From assembly GCF_021556485.1 (NCBI RefSeq), contig NZ_JAKGBW010000014.1, positions 1 to 64,000 of the forward strand: a stretch of 64,000 nucleotides of DNA, written 5' to 3'. The position numbers and the translations under genes were made by a program. Shown one piece after another: positions 1-8,180 of the stretch (the first letter of the stretch is position 1; every line of letters starts with the position of its first letter). The DNA is from Oceanobacillus alkalisoli (GTDB lineage Bacteria; Bacillota; Bacilli; Bacillales; Amphibacillaceae). A model generated the notes under the pieces. The model was not told the origin of the DNA and made no database searches. It was given only the letters and a program-made list of their open reading frames with translations.

Positions 1-57
1 TTTCATTTCTAAATCTAGCGGCAAAACAACTTGATTCATGTTATAATGTTTAAACAT
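1..57 (-). CDS. IS1182-like transposase, N-terminal tip (partial)
   Basis: The minus strand reads from an ATG at 55-57 and gives 19 residues beginning MFKHYNMNQ and then VVLPLDLE, an N-terminus I recognise from IS1182-family (DUF772-type) DDE transposases of Bacilli. The gene runs off the left edge, so catalytic residues cannot be seen. The upstream inverted repeats at 58-121 and 147-197 fit the leader of such an element. The family call rests on a short stretch and is moderately sure. Confidence 0.6.
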   Translation of the reverse strand, partial: MFKHYNMNQVVLPLDLEMK

Positions 58-121
58 AAGGACACCTCTTTTGTGATGAATTATTGCTGTGGTAACTTTA
101 ATTTTATCAAAAGGTGTCCTT
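58..121. repeat. Inverted repeat in IS leader
   Basis: AAGGACACCT next to the transposase start pairs with AGGTGTCCTT about 50 bp away. It lies in the untranslated leader of the IS1182-like gene and is probably part of the insertion sequence end. Its function is not known. Confidence 0.5.
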
Positions 122-146
122 TTTGTTTTTGTTGAGTAAAATAAGA

Positions 147-197
147 GTAAATAGAAAATCGCTTCACGCTTTTTGCGCGAAGCGATTTTCTATTTAC
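147..197. terminator. Perfect 19-bp-arm palindrome at IS edge
   Basis: Arms GTAAATAGAAAATCGCTTC (147-165) and its exact reverse complement (179-197) flank a 13-base loop. It sits between the IS1182-like transposase start and the neighbouring locus. Such hairpins near IS ends commonly block read-through transcription into the transposase. The element end probably lies just beyond it, around 200-225, near the motif TTTTGTCCCAGCCTC. Confidence 0.55.
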
Positions 198-315
198 TGG
201 GGTTTTGTCCCAGCCTCTTGTCATGCCTTTTTTTAAGCCATCGAAGACATTATGAGAATTTAACAGAGTCGAGGTGATTATTTTGTCTTATTTCATTCTT
301 TCACTCAATCGCTAT

Positions 316-365
316 GGGGACAGGCACCTTGCTCGGTTTTAAAGCCGGAGAAGGTGCCTGTCCCC
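316..365. repeat. REP-like palindrome (GGGGACAGGCACCTT)
   Basis: The 15-base arms GGGGACAGGCACCTT and AAGGTGCCTGTCCCC are perfect inverted copies around a loop of about 20 bases that can itself pair (CTC/GAG). This resembles a dispersed REP-type palindrome found in many Bacilli. It lies 11 bp beyond the stop of the ATP-grasp gene and could also serve as its terminator. Confidence 0.6.
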
Positions 366-376
366 AAATTCTTAAA

Positions 377-1336
377 TTAATTCATTATTTTTTTCGTTTC
401 TTCCAAAGCATTTCCCAGGAATTTAGCGAGCTCGAGCATGCCATATTTTTCAGCTTTAGCTTCAGCATCTGAATTGTAATTGGTGTTGGTATTTACATCA
501 TACGTATAAACTTCACCATTTACATCTCGAATAAATTCAATTCCGGCAACATCAATTCCGCTATCCTTGAGGAATGCTTCATAACGGCTAATTTGTTCCT
601 TATCTATTTCACTTTCATTTAAAATCTCAAACATCGGAGCCTCCCCAGATTCCTCACCGACCGGGCAATACAAATCATCAATACGGCATGCATCTGCAGG
701 ACATAACTCAAATCCTTCAGAAGTGTCTACTTTCACCGCATAGACGAATTTTCCTCCAACGAATTCCGCTCGTGTGATGAATGGCTCAGGTGCCTGAATG
801 TACTGCTGAATAAGTGTAATTCCGTCAACAGGTTCTTCAAAATCCGGGCCATTTATATACTCTTCAAGTCCCTCAATGGAATAGAATAACTGAACACCTA
901 AGCCCTTGCCAGCTCGATTATGTTTTGTAATAAATGGTATATTCCCTAACCTTTTCGCTGCTTCGATAATATTTTCCCTACCAACTGCACCAATAGTCTT
1001 TGGCGTTTGAATCCCATTTCTTTCTAAAGCGGTGTATTGATTTACTTTACTTATTTCGAGATTCAATGCGCGTGATCCGTTAAACACTGTACGACCATAC
1101 AGTTCAAGCCAGGATAAAACACCACCAGCAAGCTCCGGTGCAAAACGGTGATTCCTCGTGTGGGAGGATGCACTCATCCGATTATAAAAAACGCCTTCAG
1201 GTGGTTCTGCTGTTAGATCAACGATTCCCTGATCAAGATGCCATGTTTCGAATGGCAGTTCCAATTCATCCAAACGTTTTGTTAAATGATTTGTCCATTC
1301 ATCATTTTCATGTAAAATATAAATTTTTGACATCAT
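377..1336 (-). CDS. ATP-grasp (RimK-like) ligase
   Basis: A 319-residue protein with the layout of RimK-type ATP-grasp enzymes, which couple ATP hydrolysis to forming an amide or peptide bond between a carboxylate and an amine. Visible parts are a small N-terminal domain, a nucleotide-binding section around residues 120-180 (FITKHNRAGKGLGVQLF), and the C-terminal magnesium-site pattern GIEFIRD followed by YDVNTNTNYN. The start lies behind AGGGGAA; a second ATG directly follows and could be the true start. The M20 peptidase gene lies 10 bp upstream and a dipeptide ABC permease fragment precedes that, so the three were probably one operon handling a peptide-like compound. The substrate cannot be told from sequence. 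Confidence 0.75.
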   Translation of the reverse strand: MMSKIYILHENDEWTNHLTKRLDELELPFETWHLDQGIVDLTAEPPEGVFYNRMSASSHTRNHRFAPELAGGVLSWLELYGRTVFNGSRALNLEISKVNQYTALERNGIQTPKTIGAVGRENIIEAAKRLGNIPFITKHNRAGKGLGVQLFYSIEGLEEYINGPDFEEPVDGITLIQQYIQAPEPFITRAEFVGGKFVYAVKVDTSEGFELCPADACRIDDLYCPVGEESGEAPMFEILNESEIDKEQISRYEAFLKDSGIDVAGIEFIRDVNGEVYTYDVNTNTNYNSDAEAKAEKYGMLELAKFLGNALEETKKIMN

Positions 1337-1346
1337 ACATTCCCCT

Positions 1347-2282
1347 TCACTTGGTTAATTTTTTTAATACATTTGCCAGTAAAAGTGTTCTCTCTGTTAA
1401 AGAAGGGATATATAGAAACTCAGATTCAGAATGCGCTCCTCCTCCGTTAGGGCCCATACCATCAACCGTTGGTACACCAAGATGACTGGTCAGGTTTCCG
1501 TCAGAGCCACCACCGCTTTTTTCATGTTTTAACGTAAGGCCCAGCTTGTCGCCTTCTTCCACAATCTTCTCGATGAGTTTCTCCGCTTCTTCTGTTAATT
1601 CCCACGCAGGTCTTGTAATCTTACCTGTTAACTCGAGTGTCGTTCCAGGCACATCGGATCTACTAGTAACTACTTTAATAGCCTGGTCAATGGCAATTCC
1701 CTGTTCTTCCGTATCAATCCGAACGTCTATTGCAGCTTCAGCAAATGGTGCAATAGTGTTTACAGAAGTACCACCTTTAATTACTCCCACGTTCACATAC
1801 AAGCCTTCCTCATGTCTTGCCAGCTGATGGAGCTGCAAAATTTTCCCTGCCAGTTCTTCAATCGCACTGATTCCACTCTCCGGATTCATTCCAGCATGTG
1901 CAGCTATCCCAGTCACCTTCAGGAAGTATTTTCCCCCGCCTTTTCTTCGGCTGACGAGATTACCTTTTTGAGCGGGTTCTAAGATTAAAGAATACTTTTT
2001 ATCTTTAGCAACTTCTTCAATTAATGGACGCGAACCGACTGATCCAATTTCCTCATCACTGTTTAAGATAAGTACTATATCTTTATATGCCTCTTCTTCA
2101 CTTTCAATTAAAGCTTTTATTGCATAATATGTCGTCACGTGACTACCCTTCATATCAATTACACCTGGACCATATGCATAGTCACCCTCTGTTTTAAATG
2201 GGCGTTTAGTAACCCGCCCATTTTCAGTCCAGAAGGAAACATTTAATTGCTTCATATCGAGTAGTTTCTTCTCGCTATTCAT
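1347..2282 (-). pseudogene. M20 metallopeptidase lacking first metal ligand
   Basis: This 311-residue protein matches the glutamate-carboxypeptidase/ArgE branch of M20 zinc hydrolases. It keeps YGPGVIDMKG (bridging Asp), SDEEIGS (catalytic and ligand Glu), LEPA and the C-terminal ligand in GAHSESEF, with the dimerisation domain in between. The normal N-terminal 70 or so residues, including the HxD motif, are absent: about 20 residues lead straight into TKRPF, which normally follows that motif. An internal deletion near the 5' end is the simplest explanation, so the enzyme is probably inactive. The ATG overlaps the stop of the upstream dppC fragment (ATGA), showing former translational coupling. 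Confidence 0.6.
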
Positions 2283-2585
2283 GCTCTTTTCCTCCCTCCA
2301 ACCTTTATCGATTTTCTTTTTCTCTTTGTATTCATTATTTTCGGGTCTAAAGCATCTCTTAATCCGTCACCTACTGTATTTAAACCAAGTACAAGCAGAA
2401 TAATCGTTATACCAGGAAATACGGTCATCCACCAAGCATTATAAATGACGTTCTTTCCATCAAATAAAATGTTCCCCAGACTTGGGTTTGGTGCAGGAAT
2501 TCCAGCTCCTAGGAAGCTTAATGCTGCTTCTGTAATAATTGCAACTGCAAATACAAAGGTCAAAAGTAAAACGGGAGCGGATCGA
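2279..2585 (-). pseudogene. Dipeptide/oligopeptide ABC permease (DppC/OppC) C-terminal fragment
   Basis: Only the C-terminal 100 or so residues of a DppC/OppC-type inner-membrane permease remain. The family signature EAALSFLGAG is present, followed by NPSLGNIL, WWMTVFPG and the final helix ending LGLNTVGDGLRDALDP. The usual protein has about 300 residues and five to six membrane helices, so two thirds are missing. Homology stops near 2570-2590, where the sequence passes into a plus-strand ATPase fragment. The open reading frame runs on to 2623 but the extra residues come from the opposite strand of other genes. Confidence 0.75.
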
Positions 2586-2645
2586 ACTAGAGGGAGAGGT
2601 ACCGTCTCCTCTTGATGCACCACAGGGCTGTGTATTCCATACCAG
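2570..2645 (+). pseudogene. Oligopeptide ABC ATPase (DppF/OppF) C-terminal shard
   Basis: A plus-strand stretch reads RERIELEGEVPSPLDAPQGC and then VFHTS. This closely matches the C-terminal oligopeptide-transporter extension of DppD/DppF/OppF ATPases (family pattern LxGExPSPxxPPxGCxFHTRC). Only about 25 residues survive between the minus-strand dppC remnant and the plus-strand chemotaxis receptor remnant. It is a scar of rearrangement and not a gene. Confidence 0.65.
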
Positions 2646-4243
2646 CGTGGAATTTACACTTGAACTGATCCAAACGTACGATGCGGAAGTTGAAAAAGGA
2701 AATATGTCTTTAGAAGATGCCCAGGAAAATGTGAAGGAAATTGTTTTAGGTGAAAAAAAATACGGATGGAACACGTTCTATAAATGCAAATATTGACCTT
2801 GGGGAAAACGGATACATATTTGCAAATACGAGCGATGGGCTTTCCGTTGCTAACCCAGCCAACGAGGGTGATAATTCTTGGGAACTTGTAGATTCGGAAG
2901 GAAGCAAGTTTGTACAGGAGTATATCGATAAAGGAATGAATGGTGGAGGTTTTACATTCTATGAATATCCGCTCCCTAATAATGAAAATCAAATAGCGGA
3001 AAAGGTTGTATACTCCAGTTATTTTCCAGAATGGGATTGGGTTGTAAGTGCTGGTACATATATGAATGACTTTAATCAGTCCGCTAATGAAATACTAAAG
3101 GCCATATTAATTACAAGTGTTCTTGCATTACTCGCAGGAATTACGATGACTTGGTTCTTTGTCAACCGGATAACCAAACCGCTTCTACTAGCGACTGAAA
3201 GAATGGATGAGCTAGCGCAGAGGGATTTAAGTCTGGATCCTATTAAAGTGAATTCAACCGATGAAACAAAAATATTAGTCGACTCAGTCAATCGATTGCA
3301 ATCTGATTTCAGAAAAGTGCTAGAGAATATTTCGGACACCTCCAACATCGTTGCCAGCAACAGTGAAGAGTTAGCCCAATCAGCGAATGAAGTCATGACA
3401 GGAACCGAACAAGTCTCTGCTACGATGCAGGAATTGGCCTCCGGATCAGAAACACAGGCAGATCGTGTGAGTGAACTAGCATCTGCTATGAATTCTTTTA
3501 CAACGAAAGTCATGGATGCAAATGAAAAGGGAGAAGCGGTCGATGGGCATTCGAAGCATGTGCTGCATTTGACGAATGAGGGAAATCAGCTGATGGAGAA
3601 CTCCGTAGCACAAATGGAGAAAATCGATCAAATCATTCAAGATGGCGTTCAAAAGATACAGCATTTAGATGAACAAGCGAAAGAGATCTCGAAATTGGTA
3701 ACCGTTATTAACAATGTTGCGGATCAAACGAATTTACTCGCATTAAATGCTGCCATTGAAGCAGCAAGAGCTGGTGAGCATGGGAAAGGATTTGCTGTTG
3801 TTGCAGATGAAGTTGGAAAGCTTGCGGAACAAGTCTCCATATCGGTATTGGATGTAACAGCTATCGCAGACGCTATCCAGAACGAATCAAAAATCGTGAC
3901 GGAATCACTGCAAGGTGGATACAAAGAAGTGATGGCAGGTACAAGTCAAATCGAAACAACGAGAGAAAAACTGGAAAGCATCAAGGATGCCACCAGAGAT
4001 GTAGTAGGGCATATAACACAGATAACAGAAAACCTTTCCGACATTACGGCAAACACCCAAGAAATGAACGGAACAATTGAAGAGATTGCTTCCATATCAG
4101 AAGAATCTGCAGCGGGAATTGAAGAAACCGCTGCATCCTCCCAGCAAACAAGCAGTTCAATGGAGGAAATAGCGGGAAGTTCCGAACAGCTGGCAAAAAC
4201 TGCTGAGGAACTGAATGATATTGTACAACGATTTAAATTATAG
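2646..4243 (+). pseudogene. Methyl-accepting chemotaxis protein, 5'-truncated and frameshifted
   Basis: The main frame opens at a GTG at 2750 and reads 497 residues: the end of a sensory Cache domain ([19 protein letters not shown]), one membrane helix near residues 110-135, a HAMP segment ([17 protein letters not shown]) and a long cytoplasmic coiled coil. The conserved signalling hairpin is intact ([19 protein letters not shown]). Upstream homology ([19 protein letters not shown]) continues in another frame. The two frames are split at a run of eight A (2753-2760), and the first membrane helix and most of the sensor are missing because of the junction near 2645. A shortened protein from the GTG is possible, but normal ligand sensing is unlikely. 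Confidence 0.7.
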
Positions 4244-4273
4244 AAGTATTGGATTATAGGGGATGAACGAGGG

Positions 4274-4915
4274 TTGAGTAATATTGCATTTATACATGAT
4301 AACAGTTTGTATATGAAGGGAATCGTTCATATTCTGAACGAAGAGATACCAGAACATACCTTTCATTTATATAATTATAAAGAGGTACTTTCAGGGGAAA
4401 CAAGGATTCATTATTACACGGATTTGTTAATTCTTGAATTAAACACTCAAACGAGTCAGGATGAAATCTATGAAAAATATCAAAACAGAAATATTAAAAT
4501 GGCAGTTTGGACATTTTCAGAAGTCCATCGAGAACAAATCGCAGACTTAATGAAAAAAGGCATTGATGGTTATTATTATGGTGACCTTGACCTAAACCAA
4601 TTCCAATCAGCCATTCTCGATATTTTAAAAGGGAATAAATATATTCATACGTATTTTTCATCTATGATTCTTCATGAATATGCACGGATAACGAATCAAT
4701 CCGTGACGAGGCCTTCTGATTTACTGACCAATAGAGAATGGGAAGTTTTGGAGGGGATGTCCAAAGGCTGGCAAAATGAGGAAATCGCAAATCAATATAG
4801 CATTTCTGATAAGACAGTGAAAAATCATGTATCTTCCATTATAAAAAAATTGAAGGTGAAAAATCGGATGCACGCTGTACTTGCTGCAATACGAAATAAT
4901 TGGGTGAGTGTGTAA
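4274..4915 (+). CDS. LuxR-family regulator with degenerate receiver domain
   Basis: A 213-residue DegU/ComA-like protein. Residues 1-120 resemble a response-regulator receiver, and residues 148-213 form a LuxR-type helix-turn-helix (LTNREWEVLEGMSKG, then NEEIANQYSISDKTVKNHVS) that binds DNA. At the phosphorylation position the pattern is DLLILELN where active receivers have Asp, so the acceptor appears replaced by Glu. That suggests phosphorylation-independent action. It starts at TTG, 30 bp after the chemotaxis receptor remnant, and no histidine kinase gene is adjacent. Its targets are unknown. Confidence 0.75.
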   Translation: MSNIAFIHDNSLYMKGIVHILNEEIPEHTFHLYNYKEVLSGETRIHYYTDLLILELNTQTSQDEIYEKYQNRNIKMAVWTFSEVHREQIADLMKKGIDGYYYGDLDLNQFQSAILDILKGNKYIHTYFSSMILHEYARITNQSVTRPSDLLTNREWEVLEGMSKGWQNEEIANQYSISDKTVKNHVSSIIKKLKVKNRMHAVLAAIRNNWVSV

Positions 4916-4943
4916 GTTGCTGCTTTCTACACAAAAAATCGAC

Positions 4944-4984
4944 AAAAGACGAAGAGGATCAACATGTGATTCTTTTCGTCTTTA
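4944..4984 (+). terminator. Rho-independent terminator after LuxR-type gene
   Basis: A 14-bp stem with two G-U pairs (GACGAAGAGGATCA against TGATTCTTTTCGTC) and a five-base loop is followed by TTTAT. It lies about 30 bp after the regulator stop codon. Confidence 0.7.
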
Positions 4985-5171
4985 TGCTGTCTATGAGTTT
5001 TTGTTCTAGATAGGTCAGGTGATGGTTGTAATACCTAAGCTTTACAACTTTGCTTGGGGGAATACTGCGAAAACCCTCCTCTTACATGCAATAATTATTA
5101 CCTCTTATTTTATAAAGTAAAACTTCAACCAGTGGGAGTTTTACGGACGGTTACACCGGGATAAAAACCAA
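4985..5171. other. Intergenic region with small hairpin
   Basis: No gene was recognised. A short imperfect hairpin TAAAACTTC...GGGAGTTTTA lies near 5117-5142. The region ends at the gene remnant at 5172. Confidence 0.3.
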
Positions 5172-5245
5172 ATCAAAAAAAGTCTTGATTATTTTTGATA
5201 TAACGCTTGGCTTGCTTCATCAGTTTCTTATACTTTCTCCTGCAC
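5172..5245 (-). pseudogene. C-terminal remnant duplicating the small gene at 43332-43562
   Basis: Reading the minus strand gives KYKKLMKQAKRYIKNNQDFF followed by a stop, almost identical to the last residues of the 76-residue protein at 43332-43562. The DNA match extends through the stop codon. No start codon or longer frame is present, so this is a truncated paralogue left upstream of the VanZ-like gene's 3' end. Confidence 0.6.
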
Positions 5246-5248
5246 GAA

Positions 5249-5650
5249 TCATTTCTCTGCCGCATCAGACAGTGTACGAGGAATAAGCGAGCATAAAAAA
5301 TGTAACATAATAAAACTAACAATCCCCACAACATTTGCCGCAACGTCTATTAATTCAGCACCACGTCCAAAAAACGGCTGCACGAATTCAATGACAAATC
5401 CATATAAAAATGCGAGTAAAAATACCATTCTCATATTTTTAATCACTTGCCGCAGCAGTGCTGCCAATGCAAAAAACAGGAAAAAATGACCCGCAAACTC
5501 GATATGGCTGAATTCTCCATGAAAGAAGTTGAGCCAGCTTGGTTCTTGGCTAAGCTGGAATTGCACATCACCTGCGAATACTGCAAAAGCGGGCGTGGAA
5601 CACAGCAATACGAATATTACAATCAACCAAGTAAATACAATAAATAACAT
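5249..5650 (-). CDS. VanZ-family membrane protein
   Basis: A protein of about 133 residues with four predicted membrane helices and the VanZ-family pattern: [16 protein letters not shown], then a Gln in [22 protein letters not shown]. VanZ-like proteins are small integral membrane proteins; some give low-level teicoplanin resistance, but most have no known role. The ATG at 5650 is preferred because AAAGGG lies at a good distance; an in-frame GTG two codons earlier is also possible. It stands alone. Confidence 0.75.
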   Translation of the reverse strand: MLFIVFTWLIVIFVLLCSTPAFAVFAGDVQFQLSQEPSWLNFFHGEFSHIEFAGHFFLFFALAALLRQVIKNMRMVFLLAFLYGFVIEFVQPFFGRGAELIDVAANVVGIVSFIMLHFLCSLIPRTLSDAAEK

Positions 5651-5779
5651 AGGCACTGCCCTTTCTTTTTCTATTGTATATCATAGTATTGCCGACTGAC
5701 ACAAGTTAAATAACCTTTGGGGCAATATAAAAGTCTAGTGGTAGGAATGAGTTATTTTGATAGTGTCTTGGTCCTTTAC

Positions 5780-6025
5780 CTACGATAGGGGGCTAATTAT
5801 AATATCTATTGGTTTGACCAATAACAAAACGGAAATCGGTAAGGAGCTATTGTTTGTCATGATGACTTCGACCACAGCTATACCCTCCATTTTAAACTTC
5901 ATGCTTTGATATTTCACAGCAGTATCGACACCATTATATGACTTTAAGATCCAACTTCTATTTCCATTTTCCAATTGCAAATTTTTTACGTTTGGTCGGC
6001 TTCTCCAATAGTTTGTACTCTCCAC
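5780..6025 (-). CDS. Unrecognised small ORF, possibly a remnant
   Basis: An 81-codon frame opening with GTG and lacking a convincing ribosome binding site. I recognise no family. The middle (WILKSYNGVDTAVKYQSM) looks protein-like while the hydrophobic tail (SVLLLVKPIDIIIS) may be noncoding. It may be a decayed C-terminal fragment. Confidence that it is translated is low. Confidence 0.2.
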   Translation of the reverse strand: MESTNYWRSRPNVKNLQLENGNRSWILKSYNGVDTAVKYQSMKFKMEGIAVVEVIMTNNSSLPISVLLLVKPIDIIISPLS

Positions 6026-6031
6026 GAAAAC

Positions 6032-6065
6032 AAAAAGGGAGCTTGACTTTAACGCCCAGCTCCCT
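6032..6065 (-). terminator. Terminator after acetyltransferase/fructokinase genes
   Basis: Read on the minus strand, AGGGAGCT pairs with AGCTCCCT around a 14-base loop and is followed by TTTTTG. It lies about 100 bp past the stop of the acetyltransferase gene. Confidence 0.7.
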
Positions 6066-6161
6066 CTTCATCTTGATTTCAGTTATTTGATAGGAACGCA
6101 TCCCTAGCCTTCAGCTAATCAATCCAAATTTAATATCTGCTGAGTTCGCAATCTCAGAAAT

Positions 6162-6722
6162 TCAATCTTCCACCCGTTTTATTATCCTGGCAGGCACCCC
6201 GCCTACTACCAAATTATCCGGCACATCTTTCGTAACTATCGCACCTGAAGCGATGACAACATTATTCCCTATCGTTACGCCGGGGTTTATTATGGCATTT
6301 CCGCCAACCCATACATTATCTCCAATAGAGATTGGCTTGGCATATTCTTTTCCTGAATTACGTTCGGTTGGATCAAGTGGATGGGTTGCCGTGTAAATTT
6401 GCACACCAGGACCGAGCATACAATTATCTCCAAATCGTACTTCACAGACATCTAAAATGGTACAGTCAAAGTTTGCGAAGAAGTTATCTCCTACATATGT
6501 ATTAAACCCATAGTCAAATCGGATATTTGGTTCCATATATACATTTTCTCCCACAGATCCAAGTAAATCCATTAATAATGGTGTGCGTTTTTCCTCTTCC
6601 GTTTCCAGAGTTTGATTATATATTCTAACCTTGCGCCTAGCTTCTTCACGTTTCTTTAATAAGACTGGGTCAGAAGGATTATAAACCTCCCCAGCTAACA
6701 TCTTCTCCATTTCTGTTTTCAT
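6162..6722 (-). CDS. maa: Maltose O-acetyltransferase-like hexapeptide enzyme
   Basis: This 186-residue protein belongs to the Maa/LacA/NodL group of left-handed beta-helix acetyltransferases, which move acetyl from acetyl-CoA to sugar hydroxyls. The N-terminal substrate-binding part ([13 protein letters not shown]) is followed by hexapeptide repeats. The catalytic His region is [15 protein letters not shown], and the CoA-site end is [11 protein letters not shown]. It lies 43 bp downstream of the fructokinase gene on the same strand and probably shares its transcript. A close paralogue at 37588-38142 lies at the end of the trehalose operon. Acetylation of non-metabolised sugars for export is a common suggestion for this family. 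Confidence 0.85.
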   Translation of the reverse strand: MKTEMEKMLAGEVYNPSDPVLLKKREEARRKVRIYNQTLETEEEKRTPLLMDLLGSVGENVYMEPNIRFDYGFNTYVGDNFFANFDCTILDVCEVRFGDNCMLGPGVQIYTATHPLDPTERNSGKEYAKPISIGDNVWVGGNAIINPGVTIGNNVVIASGAIVTKDVPDNLVVGGVPARIIKRVED

Positions 6723-6765
6723 AAGAAAGTAGCACCTGTCTTTTTGAATTATGGCATTTTAAGAA

Positions 6766-7731
6766 TTAAGAAATACTTACTTCTTCAATAGATGCTAAAG
6801 CTGTTAATGAACCTACTTTTGTACATACTTCCGCGCTGAGATAATTTGCAAAGCGGGTTACTTCTTTTAAATAGTCAAAATCAGAAACTGAAATCGCTTT
6901 TTCTTCGTTTAGCCTATTTGAAAACTGATAAAGTACTGCTCCAACAAAGGCATCCCCCGCACCGGTTGTATCAATTGCTTCTATACTTTTACTCGGAACA
7001 ACTTCATATTTTTCTCCATTTGATATAATCGAGCCTTCTTCACCAATTGTAACAGCAACTATTTTTGCTCCGAATTGATGAAGTTTAGCTATTCCATTGG
7101 AAACTTCATCCTCATTTGTCAAAATAACTAATTCTTCATCACTTACTTTAATAAAGTCCGTATAAGCCAGGATTTCCCTTGACAATTCTATAAATTCGTT
7201 TTCATTTCCTTTCCATAAATCCTCTCGGAAGTTTGGATCAAATGAGATGAATTTCTTTTCATTATAAGCTCTTTTAATCAGGGAAAAATACGTCTCTCTT
7301 AGCGGTGCTTCCAGTAAAGCAGTGGCTGAACCAAAGTGAATGACCTTCGATTCCATTACATCGGTAAGGGAGAAATCTGTCATCCTAAGATTTTTATCCG
7401 CTCCACGATAAAATTGAAAGTCACGTTCGCCCCCCGTTACCAAGGAAACAAGTGCCATCGTGGTTGGTAGACTTTTATCTCTTACCACCATCGAAGTATC
7501 TACTTGGTAATCTTCCAACGTTTCGACTAAAAAATCACCAAAACTGTCATTTCCAACTTTTCCTATCATCGAGGCTTTTCCACCCAGTCTAGCAATCGTT
7601 GCAGAGACATTAGCGGGTGCACCACCTGCCATTTTTTTGAAGTTATCCCCATCTTTTAAACTTACATCTACATCGATACAATACATGTCTATTAATAGCT
7701 CTCCGATACAAGCTACATTAATTCCTGTCAT
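6766..7731 (-). CDS. scrK: Fructokinase (PfkB family)
   Basis: A 321-residue ribokinase/PfkB-family sugar kinase. The N-terminal glycine motif GGAPANVSATIARLGG and the C-terminal signature DTTGAGDAFVGAV with the catalytic Asp are both intact. It sits divergently from a sucrose permease and a GH32 hydrolase, so it most likely phosphorylates the fructose released from sucrose. It starts with ATG behind a weak purine-rich site. The divergent region carries LacI-type operators that probably control it too. Another hexose or 2-keto-sugar substrate cannot be ruled out from sequence. Confidence 0.85.
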   Translation of the reverse strand: MTGINVACIGELLIDMYCIDVDVSLKDGDNFKKMAGGAPANVSATIARLGGKASMIGKVGNDSFGDFLVETLEDYQVDTSMVVRDKSLPTTMALVSLVTGGERDFQFYRGADKNLRMTDFSLTDVMESKVIHFGSATALLEAPLRETYFSLIKRAYNEKKFISFDPNFREDLWKGNENEFIELSREILAYTDFIKVSDEELVILTNEDEVSNGIAKLHQFGAKIVAVTIGEEGSIISNGEKYEVVPSKSIEAIDTTGAGDAFVGAVLYQFSNRLNEEKAISVSDFDYLKEVTRFANYLSAEVCTKVGSLTALASIEEVSIS

Positions 7732-7915
7732 TGTGCCACCTCATTTTATATGAAATAGAAGCCTATATATAATAGCGCTTCCTTTTTTTACGGATATCAT
7801 ATACCCGTTGTTCCATTCAGTAGTAATCATTTATGATACTTTTTCTACAATTGATTTTGCTTGGCTCAGCTCCCCCTTTTCATACGCTTAGATATTTCAT
7901 CCTTCTTCACTAAAG

Positions 7916-7927
7916 GTAATCGATTAC
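7916..7927. promoter_or_regulatory. LacI-type operator, distal copy
   Basis: GTAATCGATTAC is a perfect 12-bp palindrome with the central CG typical of LacI/GalR-family operators. It is identical to the core at 8119-8130 and lies on the fructokinase side of the divergent region. Two spaced operators could allow DNA looping; that part is inference. Confidence 0.65.
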
Positions 7928-8118
7928 GTATGTACTACGATATACTAATAAGTTTAAAAATGTCAAATTCATTTCATGAAAGTCCAATTCTATTCAGCTC
8001 TCTCTTCCAGTATATTTTCCATGAATAATTTTGCTAAATGTTAGGCTTGTCTATCAAACCATTGTTTCATTTATTAAGTTGTCATTGACTTTTTCTTAAG
8101 AACCGTTTAACATATTAT

Positions 8119-8142
8119 GTAATCGATTACGTAAACGATTAC
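8119..8142. promoter_or_regulatory. Tandem LacI-type operators before the sucrose permease
   Basis: GTAATCGATTAC is immediately followed by GTAAACGATTAC, ending 38 bp before the permease start. A candidate -10 (TATTAT, 8113-8118) touches the first copy, so a bound repressor would block the promoter. The LacI-family gene at 10940 is the obvious binding partner. Confidence 0.7.
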
Positions 8143-8180
8143 CTTTTATTTTACTATAAATAAGAAAATGGAGGGAAGAC

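Larger units (their letters stand above)
7732..8180. promoter_or_regulatory. Divergent control region of the sucrose locus
   Basis: This 449-bp noncoding stretch separates the fructokinase (minus) and permease (plus) genes. It holds LacI-type palindromes at 7916-7927 and 8119-8142. A TATTAT at 8113-8118 directly abuts the tandem operator and may be a -10 element. No other gene is seen. Confidence 0.6.

Noticed and set aside
1138-1485. 115-codon plus-strand frame
   Set aside because: It is antisense to the ATP-grasp and M20 genes, with no independent support.
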